Origin: Merluccius polli
Taxonomy: Eukaryota > Chordata > Actinopteri > Gadiformes > Merlucciidae
Reading direction: 5' to 3'
Length of the DNA stretch: 64,000 nucleotides
Assembly: GCA_030340625.1 (NCBI GenBank)
Contig: JAOPHQ010002560.1
Location: 352,001-416,000 of the forward strand
The notes beneath the pieces are model-generated. The model was not told where the DNA came from. It did no database searches and saw only the letters and a program-made list of their open reading frames with translations. Positions 19,866 to 29,069 of this stretch are shown one piece after another (positions within the stretch are counted from its first letter, which is position 1; each line of letters opens with the position of its first letter). The position numbers and the translations under genes are program-made.

Positions 19866-20988
19866 AGGGGTAGTTCGGAATTTTGGACATAGGACCTCAT
19901 TTCCAAGTCAGCCAGTGTGTTATTTATCATTGGAGACGTTTTCAACAAATTTCATGCAGTCCTTCTAGTTGCACAGTTCGCTGGTGCTAAGCTAGCGCAA
20001 ATCAACGGTAACGACTAGCCTGCCATTAAAAACCCACTCCACAGTACACTCAAGGCAAATCAATTATAACGCCAGACTATCGATGTAAATGTCTGTTGAT
20101 AGAATAATGTTAGAAATAAAACCAACCTTGCATGGCATTGCATTTTGAGGGACTTGTGAGTGTCTCAGCAGCAGTGTTATACTTCCTGGTAGTAGGCTAT
20201 GGCAGTGGCGGAGTGATATTACCTAGGGTACCGGCTCTATAATAGTTTGTTTACCTGCCGCTGTCATTGCTCAGAACCACAGACTCAGAGTAGCCTACAG
20301 TGCAAAAGGAATTAGCGAATTAGCCTATTCAATAAACAAGATATGGCCACGTTTGAAGGAGATACCGATGTGCCTGCTTTTGAAGACGTTGATGAGGAAT
20401 TTGTTGTATCCAGCGAACCGTACCTCTACGAGCCGGAATACACGGATGAAGAACTGATCGAGATGGATGCACAAAGGGCAAGCTTTTATTGTTACAATTT
20501 TTAAATGCACACTGAATCACCATGTTGCCTAGTCGTTCGTTTCCAATCCAATGATTCAATCCCGCTACTACTAGGTGTCCCGCGCTTCTGTCACGTGCCT
20601 CTCTGTTTACTTTCTGCTGTTGAGATTTGGTTATTGCACAACTAACCTGAGCAAAGTAAAATTCCACTGCTGATGAGAAACTAGTCCCTCAAACTGCGAT
20701 GATTCATGCAATGTGAGGTTGGTTTTATTTCTAACATTATTTGATCAACACAGACATTTACATCGATAGTCTGGCGTTATAATTGATTTGCCTTGGGTGT
20801 ACTGTGGAGTGGGTAAGACTGTTTTTATTGGCAGGCTAGTCGTTACCGTTGACTTGCGCTAGCTTAGCACCAGCGAACTGTGCAACTAGAAGGACTGCAT
20901 GAAATGTGTTGAAAACGTCTCCAATGATAAATAACACACTGGCTGACTTGGAAATGAGGTCCTATGTCCAAAATTCCGAACTACCCCT
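19866..20988. mobile_element. Kolobok-like element with long inverted repeats
   Basis: Terminal inverted repeats of roughly 270-290 bp, more than 90% identical by eye (19866 to about 20140 and about 20705 to 20988), start AGGGGTAGTTCGGAATTTTG. They are flanked by TTAA at 19862-19865 and 20989-20992. A TTAA duplication with a purine-GG start fits Kolobok (piggyBac also uses TTAA but has different ends). The middle is about 560 bp with a short open frame. It lies in the ppara intron. Confidence 0.8.
20343..20504 (+). CDS. Short acidic ORF, P2X7-ballast-like start (tentative)
   Basis: A 53-codon frame beginning MATFEGDTDVPAFEDVDEEF. It includes EPYLYEPEYTDEELIEMD, which resembles the opening of the zinc-binding ballast module known from the C-terminus of vertebrate P2X7 receptors and from many uncharacterised fish proteins. 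The cysteine-rich part that should follow is absent, so this is probably only a captured first exon or a remnant. It sits in the loop of the long-inverted-repeat element. Function unknown. Confidence 0.4.
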   Translation: MATFEGDTDVPAFEDVDEEFVVSSEPYLYEPEYTDEELIEMDAQRASFYCYNF

Positions 20989-21551
20989 TTAAGGCACAAA
21001 GTGAAACAGTCCTTTTCATTAAACTAGATATAAATATTTGAGTCAGTGTGTCACATGACTCCAACCAGTTAATTAAATCTTCTTTTCTTTTTACCAGTTT
21101 CTATGTACATTATTTGTATTATTACTTTATTTAAAGATAAGTCTGGAAGATGTTTTAAACAAAAGTTGCCATTTAGCAGACCAGGGGTCATTTTTTGTTA
21201 GTTTGTGTGGTAATTCACGAGGCATCACGTGTTGAGTTTACAATGTTGTAAATAAGTGCTTAAAAACTCGTAAGTGCTTAAAACCAAGAAATGAAATTCA
21301 ACACAACTATGTGCGACGGGTTGGTCACGTACAATACAAAGTCAATGGTGAGTGATCTATACATCCATGCCTCGCAAACATTGCATGACTCCGGTGGGAC
21401 CCACGCTTAAAGTTAATTTAAATGACATTTTTAACATGTTTTTTAGATTAATCGTGAGTCGCGATAGGGCTGTCCGTGTCCCAGTCATAAGAACACACCA
21501 GTTAATAAAGGTTATCTAGCAAATAAAGTTTATGTATCATGTTCTGGTCAC

Positions 21552-21803
21552 CTGGTCGTTGAGGTCGAGGTGGAGGAAGCCGGGGATGTTCTTGGCGAAC
21601 TCCGTCAGCTCTGTGACCGCCTCCACTGAAGCGCTCTGGCAGCAGAGGAACAGCCGGGCCTCTGCCTCTCCAGGCCCCTCTACCAGGGGCTCCTGACCAG
21701 ACGGGAGGCCTCCAACTGGGCCGGGGCAGGGTCCAGCTGCCCCCCTCACCTCCAGGGTTTGCTCTGCAGCCTGGAAGGTCTCCATGTCGTGGATGACAAA
21801 CGG
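21552..21803 (-). CDS. ppara: PPAR-alpha-like ligand-binding-domain exon (helices 2-4)
   Basis: A 252-bp phase-0 exon with acceptor ag at 21805-21804 and donor gt at 21551-21550. It starts PFVIHDMETFQAAEQTL and ends TEFAKNIPGFLHLDLNDQ, both diagnostic of PPAR. The serine in CCQSASVEAVTELTEFA corresponds to the ligand-contact serine of helix 3. Between TLEV and EAEARLF lies a Gly/Pro-rich insertion (GAAGPCPGPVGGLPSGQ and following) that makes the omega-loop region roughly 14-16 residues longer than in mammalian PPAR-alpha. The reading frame continues only six codons past the donor. Confidence 0.95.
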
Positions 21804-22039
21804 CTGGAGAGGGGAGGGAGGCAAGGGGAGAGAGAAGGAGGTAAAGAGGAGAGGAGGAGGTGAGAGGAAGAGGGAAAAAGGAGAGGCAAAAGATGTAAAG
21901 AGGATAAAAAAGGAGGACATTAGAGGAACTTCATCTCAATATGAATCAGAAATGTTTTTTTAACAGTCAGGCTCTTCCTAACCATATCCTTAACTCCTCT
22001 CCCCTTTCTCCTCCTCCCACCTCTTCTTCCTTCTCTTAC

Positions 22040-22245
22040 CGGTCGGCTGGTCTTGCCAGTCAGTATCAGTCTGGCCCTGTCCTTGTTCATGCTGAAGTTC
22101 CTCATGTAGGCCTGGTGGATCTGCTGCACCAGGACCTTGTGGTTGGGGGGCGTAGGGGTTTGCTCCTCCTCCCTCCTCCCCCCCGTCCCGAACTCCTCCT
22201 TCAACCTCTGTTTCTCTGACTGGGGAATGCGCCCAAAGCGGATCG
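22040..22245 (-). CDS. ppara: PPAR-alpha-like hinge / helix-1 exon
   Basis: The exon opens after ag at 22247-22246. Its first two bases complete an Ala codon whose first G is the last base of the 32244-32382 exon, followed by IRFGRIPQSEKQRLKEEF. It ends GKTSRP at a gtaaga donor (22039 downward). Mammalian PPARs have the matching IRFGRMPQSEKAKLKAE and KNFNMNKVKARVILSGK; here the latter reads RNFSMNKDRARLILTGK. A short Gly/Arg/Glu-rich, then Thr/Pro-rich stretch (GTGGRREEEQTPTPPNHK) replaces the mammalian hinge spacer. The exon is intact. It is separated from the next exon by a normal 236-bp intron (21804-22039). Confidence 0.95.
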
Positions 22246-22513
22246 CTGGAGGAGGATGGGGTGGATGAGGAGGAATGGGTGGAGGAGGGATTGTTTCATC
22301 ACTTGAATCAATCAGTCAGTGCATTTACATAAACAACAGCAAGCCAATTGTTACCTGGTTACCGTCATAACCTGGTTTTCTAACTGCCATGTAAACATGA
22401 AGCCCAGCTACTAACCCGGTTTTGAGTGGGGAATGAATTAATGTCAGATATTTATGTCACACCCACCTGGAAATATATGCAAATACATAGACAACAGCAT
22501 GTTCAGTGTTTAC
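22246..22513 (-). other. Residual host intron right of the hinge exon
   Basis: Together with 32119-32243 this is what remains of the original, roughly 385-bp intron on either side of the hAT insertion. No other feature seen. Confidence 0.7.
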
Positions 22514-22786
22514 TAGGGATGTGCATCTCTCTTTGAAGCACGATTCGATACACATCTCGATACATGGGCTCCGATACAATACAGCAACTTATCGTTGTAC
22601 GAGAGCGAGATACAGACACTTTTTAGTTTGAACGATTCGGTGTGATTCGGTTTGAAAATCTATGCGAGTTGGTTTGATACGATTCGATTCGATACACTTA
22701 TATTTGTAAGATGTAGGGAGGCAGAGTACCAAGGCGAATACTGAGGCGAGCTCTCACCTTTGGGTACTTGTTGAGTTTAAGAGCGC

Positions 22787-24289
22787 TGTATGAGCCATAT
22801 TCATTTTGTATTATTTCATGTCATTTTGCTCCATGCCACTAGGGGGCTGTATTTGCTGTGTGGCTCAGCTGACCTTGGGTCAGCCGGGTTAGGCCATTTA
22901 ACCTAAGGAAACCCAGACACGGGTAGGGTTGGGTATCGTTTGGGTTTTATCCGATACCGGTGCCTACTCGGTATTTTTTAAACGGTACCGGTTCCTAAAC
23001 GGTTCTCGAACCGGTACTTAAAAAAAAAAAAAAAAGCCCACACTTTGTCAAAAAACAATACCCTTTTATTTCCAGGGCAGCAAATCACAGCAAATCTTTA
23101 ACAATATAAATACAAGGAACAATGATAATAAATATAAATAAGCCAATATAAAAAAAAAATGTACATAATATCAAATAGAACATTATTGTATCAAACAATA
23201 GAACTGTACAATATACTGGAAATTAATAAAGATTCTACCAGATCTCCATTTTCTCTTCCTAGTGACCTGAACAGTGAGACACCTTAAATATTAAAATAGA
23301 TATAAATATAAAACACACATATGGAACAAAATATTGCACAGCAGTATTGCACATGTAAATAACAGTGTTTAGCAATTCTTATAAGGCAGTAAAAGTGGGC
23401 ATTAAACTGTATAACTGTTTTGAAAAAAAAGGCCGACATATGCCCATACAATATGCAGCCGGCGCTCGGAAAAGTCTCGCGACAAAACGATGAGCCACAC
23501 ATTTAGAAACAATTGCATGAACTATCTAAAAGCAATACCTTAGTCAGAAAACATATATGAGGCTGAACTTTTTGCTAAAATGTCACAGTTATGGAATAAT
23601 TGAAAATGTTGAAGCGGCTGGCTTGACCACGCGAAACCGAGAGACGGCTGTCTTGACCGCAGTACGCGATCGGTCATTAATCAATAATCGTATTTACCGT
23701 ATAACTGCACACAACTTTATTTAAAATCAATCAAATAGAAAACGTGTGTGTTTGTATTCTGGTGTCCGGTGCGTGTGGATGTGCGGCTCCTCCGGCGGAG
23801 CGGTTCATGTTAATAGCGGAGTCCGGGAGGGTTCACCTTCACGGCGGAGTTACGAGGGATGTGCGACTATCGTCTTAAAAAATACTATAGTGTTTTTTAA
23901 AGTTAGAAAGATATTAGATAGGGGGCGGTAAAAACTACCGTTTACGTCGGAACCGGTACCGTATTGGTACCGCTTTCCGGTACCCAACCCTACACAGGGG
24001 TGGCTGATTTGAGAAGCAAACAGTTTTCGACTGTGCCTAGTATGTGCCTAGTATGTGCCTATGTGGTTTTGATGTAGTGAGCAATTCGGTTTGTTGTTGA
24101 TTTCGTTACATGTATTATGAGTTAAAGTTGTTGCTGCTGTATGATATATGAAGAAAAATAAATAGATAATTGTAAACATTACTGAACTTTCCGCTTTGCT
24201 ATGTTCGGAGCGCACTGGGCGTACGTCTAAACTTAAATCCTCCGTATTAGCAACCAGTACTAGACTTCGTTTAGGACATTGTCAGTACA
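22787..24289 (+). repeat. BEL/Pao copy 2 5' LTR, split by a hAT MITE
   Basis: Left part 22787-22923; right part 23993 to about 24289, with AATAAA near 24157. The 3' boundary is approximate: I chose a CA end at CAGTACA, by analogy with GCTACA in copy 3. Without the insert it is about 430 bp. Confidence 0.6.
22924..23992. mobile_element. Non-autonomous hAT inside the copy 2 LTR
   Basis: The left tip is TAGGGTTGGGTATCG. The right tip, inverted, reads TAGGGTTGGGTACCGG. Both are followed by GGTACCGGTTCC-like motifs. The flanks GACACGGG and CACAGGGG resemble each other, but the 8-bp duplication is not exact. The core 23383-23920 is shared with the element at 38147-39210. Confidence 0.7.
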
Positions 24290-24647
24290 TTTAGGTCGAA
24301 AACTGTTTCGATTTGGAAACCACGGATGTGAGGTGGGCAAATGTTTGGAGTTGCCGATTGCTAATTGAAGCTTTACCAGAGCGAGCTACAGGGCCAGCCG
24401 AATACCAGCATCATCACACCGGGACACCAGTCATCAAAGCCGGCCAACGCTCGATTGGGGTATGTGTTGATCAGCGCTGATATTATGAATGGCCATGGTA
24501 ATTTGTGTGCACACATTCGTGTAAACCCAATGCATTGGTAGCAGACTCGCAACCGTCTACTCTTGCGCGTCGAGACGAGTTGTTGCTCCACACAAACTCA
24601 ATTGCGGGCTTCTTGATTAATAAGCCATTTCACGTTGCGTGGCCATT

Positions 24648-24740
24648 ATGGCCGAAGAGCAAAAAGGCCAACAAGGCCTTGAGACTGAACTTGGAGTGGG
24701 TGCAGGGGTAAAATCTGTAACTGAAAAACGTGTGGTTAAA
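24648..24740 (+). pseudogene. BEL/Pao copy 2 Gag, N-terminal piece
   Basis: Met at 24648 opens MAEEQKGQQGLETELGVGAG and then VKSVTEKRVVKL, parallel to the Gag start of copy 1 (VKKRTRKLT). The frame is cut after 31 codons by the Kolobok insertion at its TTAA target, and Gag-like sequence resumes at 29070. Confidence 0.75.
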
Positions 24741-24744
24741 TTAA

Positions 24745-27700
24745 AGGCCATGGTGCAGGTTTAATTTTCTAATGAATCTGCGTATTTGCTTGTTGGTAAT
24801 AAACATTTAAACTGTTATTCATTGTATTTGATGTTGTTGGGTATCACAAAACGTAATATAATACAAAAAGGTTGGTTTTTAGCCGTCTATATTTTAGCAG
24901 TTCGCGATTGATTCTCATTTCCCCCACAATGCATTGCATGACGTCACATCGGTGAGACGACAGACCAAAGCCCGCCGTGAGACCATTGAGAGAGGCGAGT
25001 AGAGAGAGACTAGTAAGAGATTGTTCAGCAGATTCTACAGATAAATACATATATATAGCCTAGATAGAGAGATAGATAGATAGACAGTTAGCTAGACAGC
25101 ATAGAACGATAGATAAATAGATACATGGAGAGAGATAGCCAGATAGCATAGCGTAGCATAGACAGATAGCGTAGATAGCTACACCCTCGAACCGGTATAA
25201 TGCCGGGCTACTGTGCTTGTGCCGGTTGTAAACTGGACACAGGCTCCATGGCTTCCCGAAGGACAAGGCAACCCTTCGACAGTGGGTCCACTTTGTCCGA
25301 GTTAGGCGGGCACATGTTTCAATGACCTCCGTCACCGCCAATACCAAGATTTGCAGCGCGCATTTCAAGGAGGAGGACTACGACGAAGAGGACGCCAGAA
25401 TGGTATCACTCGGGTTGAAGACCGAGAGGCTGGCAAAGCTGATTCCGACCACCGGGCCGTCTGCACAGCACCTCTCTGCCTGCCGCTACCACACCGAGAG
25501 GCACCAAGAAAGCAGAGATGCTACGGTAAGCCTCATGATAATGCACGTACTGTTTATCTGCGCGTTAGCTAACCCTGTGCATACTACATACCGTGTTCCC
25601 TCTGACACCGCCTCCACTACAGTCATGATCAGTCTGAGATTAGAAAAGCGCATTTCGTGATTCATGAAACTAAATTGTCCTGAAGTAAATGTCCAAAAGC
25701 TTGTCGTATCTAACTAGAAAGCACCATGGCTAGTGTTTGTTTGGATCACTGGTGATCGTCAAGCGGCTTTCACAACAGCGCGCGTGTGTTTGACTATTAC
25801 GGTTCTCTTATGTATTAACCGTGACTGTGTCGCTGACCCTTTTGAATTTGTTTGCGCAAGATGTTGATCGATGCTGCACAGCAGGAGACCGCGGACAGTG
25901 TCGACGTGAATGACCCCTTGCCCTCCACTTGTGACACTGGGACACAGTGCAATGTGAAGCCCCGTGGAAGGTCTCACGGTAAATGTTGGGTATTTTGGGT
26001 GGTCGATATGCTGTCTAAAACATACGTTTCCAAAATCTATGCATACAGGACATTTCCATACACAGATGAAATTAATACATAGCCTATGTCAAAACATAAC
26101 CACGTAGATTTGCCATGATTGTCATATGTTTGGGTATGTTTACTACCTCTGCCACAGCTGTGCAGGTGAACCTGAAGCCCAAGATGGTCAGCGTGGGGAC
26201 ACAGACCCAAACTCCCCCCCCCCCCTCACTAGTCCTGAACAGACCGATGATGAAGATGATCCGTCTGTCATCAGCGATTCATCGTGGGTGCCTGGAGGAC
26301 ATATGTCTGAGGATGAGGAGGAATTGTGTGAGGAGGAGCCATCTCACACCTGTGACCCCCACCAAAAGTGAGATAATTTAAAGCCAACATAGACCAACTT
26401 TGCATTTTCCTTTTTGTGTATCTGGTAGAATTGAATTCCCCCCCGCTCTCTTTTTTGTTGTAGTGGCATTGACAAATTCATTGTTTGCCAAGAGGTGCTC
26501 ATGAGCCTGTTTGCCCTCTGTCCGGCCTGTTGTGAGAAGTCGGATAGTAGGTTTTGTATACACAGCAGGCCATATCTGATTAGAAAATCAGAATATCTAA
26601 TTAAAATGTGATAGCCCTGACTGTCTGCCCACATTCAAATTTGTCTTGCCAGTTAATTTACAATGTATGTACCAGGCTTTAGGCTGTGGGTTTATGATGC
26701 CATCATAAACATCATGTGTGTTTCATTGAAAACATTTGACCAGTAATGTACCGTACTTACTCTATATTGAAACCTGATATACTGTTGATTACTCTTTTTT
26801 TTTTCTTTTTTTTTTTTTTACATATCTAGGTCTGTGCATCATGTGGCTACCAATGTTTCTGGCAAAACCAGCCAATGCTCCACAGGAACATGGTGTCTCG
26901 TATTTCGGATCCCACAATGTGCTCCAATGCTCACATATCCCAACCAATACCTTTAAACATTTATCATTCATAGAGTTACATTTATGCAAAATACCAATTA
27001 ATTATGGGTGTGATAAATGCCCACAAAGTTGAAAGTTTAACTAGATACAAGACAGATTGTACTTGACAGTATGGATATGATCTACATCCAAGTCCAAAGC
27101 TGTTATATAAACAGAATTTAGAATTCAAGTTTAGGCATTGTACAGATTCAAACAGACATTAATTGTTATTGCGATACATAGTCTCCCTAGAAATATTTTA
27201 AAGCATAAAACTGGCTAATGCAGAACCAGCAGTTAGCTAGCAACGGCTTGGTGGTGGTTTTCTGCATGCTGCATGTTATGTTTTCTCTTTGTGTGCTGTT
27301 TATTGCTTTGTTTTTTTTACTTAGTTGTTGGTGGTGGGACCTCGCTGCTCTTGTGCCTGTCTTTAGTCACTGTACCCCATGTGGTTTTGCAAGGGGTTCT
27401 GCATGCTGCATGTCTGCCTGCTGCTCATTGTGTGTGCTGTGGTTTTATTTCTTTTGTTTGCATGAAATGTCTTTTATACAATTCAACATAGCTTACCAAT
27501 CATTGTACCTGGTAGTGCCTTGTCTACAGGTCCTTTTCGGATTCTGATTTTCGCACAAGATTACAATCAAGGAAATGTTGCAAAAATGCTCCCTTTACAT
27601 CTCCATTTGACACTTTTCCCCATAATTCCTTGTAGTATTAGTAGGAAAGGGAGTAAGGAATGATAACCCGAAAAGGACCTCTGTGTGTGCTTTTGTCTTT

Positions 27701-29065
27701 GGTCTTGCTCTATGTGCTTTTGATATCACTGCATGTATGTATGCATGCATGTGTGAGAGAGAGAGCTGACCCTCGGGTAAGACCACACTTACATGTTGAC
27801 CACACTTATACATGTTGATTCTTTTTGTGCCTAACCATTTTTTGTGATTTGTTTACTTTATCAGGAACTTTCCAACCTGTCTCTTTGTTCAGTAATATAC
27901 TTGGGATAAACTAATAAACTGTTTTCATTGGAATGTACGTGTTCTGTGTATTTTATCACATTTTAAGGGCCGTTGAGCGATCACAACAGAACAAGCATGA
28001 CATAATTCTTGAACTGAAAAATACTTGATTTTATTCATGTTGTGCCAATACGGTTTTTATTCATTGTCATCCAAACGAGGCCATTGAAAGCCATGATAGG
28101 TCTAATCACCACTCTGAAATTGTAGCCTGATGGTTGAAACCAGACAGGAGGGTAGAGGCTTCCTTCTATGAACACCGAGAACGCCATAAGGCCAGCGTAC
28201 AGCCTGCCTGTACGCTGTGTACCGGTATTGCCTAGGGATAAGTAGGTTGGAAAATTAATTGTATACCTGTTTGTCATGCATGTTTATGCAACACATCTCT
28301 AGTCTAGTAATGGTAAAATAAACAAACAATGAACATACTCGTGCCTGCTGGCTTGAAGGGGACCATGATCCTGCCTGAAATGTGAGTAGGTTATCTTTAG
28401 CACAAACGGATTCAGGCAGCATGCCTCAAATCCTGGATGCTGAGTTAGGAACGTTACATCTGATGGCCGCGGGGTGAGCTCCTCGACCAAAACGCACGCA
28501 CTTCCCTACAGCACAAGCTCTCCACCACAGTTTCCATGGGACGACACCGCCCGCACAGACACGCTTACTACTCTCTCCCTCTCCCGGTAAGCAGTACCCT
28601 GATGGGGAAAAAGTGTTATTGTATGCACTGCTGTTCATAGACCGCTCCAACGCTCGTTGCTGCGATCTAAATGGTAGCTAGCGACTGACCAGGACACTTC
28701 GCCAACTCTCCACTCATTCTCCTCTGACCATGCATTTCATTGTCTTTGACGGCCATCGGCTCTCATTCGCCCTCTCACTTCTGACCGGTTCGAAATTATA
28801 TGGCTATGCTAACATAAATGTTATTTGTGGGTCTTGCCACCTCTTCCTAATCCCAGTTAGACGCCATAGTTCTAGTACAAGGCTGAGGCTACTTCCACCA
28901 CGTCTCACCGATGTGACGTCATCGCCGAATTGCGCTAAAAATAACCGTTACGACCAAAAACTACACTTTAACACAATTTTGGAGACATTTCTAACTTCAT
29001 ATACATATCTTGAGTGCTTTATGTACCCATTAATCGAAAGTGGTGTTTAACCTGCACCATGGCCT
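24745..29065 (+). mobile_element. Kolobok DNA transposon with THAP-type transposase remnants
   Basis: The inverted ends AGGCCATGGTGCAGGTT (24745 on, and inverted from 29065) are identical over 17 bp. They are flanked by TTAA at 24741-24744 and 29066-29069. A second perfect 20-bp inverted pair, centred on GACGTCACATCGG, lies at 24940-24959 and 28901-28920. The left half encodes a THAP domain and downstream exons; 27040-28900 has no recognisable coding. TTAA duplication plus THAP is the Kolobok signature. It inserted into Gag of BEL copy 2. Confidence 0.85.
25200..26960 (+). pseudogene. THAP-domain transposase-like gene, partial
   Basis: The exon at 25200-25525 begins MPGYCACAGCK and, in a shifted frame, continues PKDKATLRQWVHFVRV and KICSAHFKEEDY. 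Together these supply the C2CH zinc ligands of a THAP DNA-binding domain. The frame break near 25235 makes it defective. Probable further exons are 25861-25978 (STCDTGTQCNVKP), 26158-26367 (MVSVGTQTQ, then an acidic run SEDEEELCEEEP), 26464 to about 26546 (SGIDKFIVCQEVLMSLFALC) and 26830 on (VCASCGYQCFWQNQPM). Each is bounded by plausible splice sites. The catalytic region beyond this is missing. Confidence 0.7.
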
Positions 29066-29069
29066 TTAA

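Larger units (their letters stand above)
19655..21460. mobile_element. Probable degraded hAT-like repeat hosting a Kolobok-like insertion
   Basis: TAGGGCTGTCAGACGATTAC at 19655 resembles a common fish hAT terminus, and GATTAATCGTGAGTCGCGAT near 21446 resembles the matching subterminal region. The right tip is missing or altered: a direct rather than inverted TAGGGCTGTC follows. A weak call. Confidence 0.3.

Noticed and set aside
26789..26830. Polypyrimidine run as a possible poly(A) tail of a retroposed gene
   Set aside because: It is directly followed by ag and a conserved cysteine-motif exon, so a splice acceptor tract of the Kolobok transposase explains it better.
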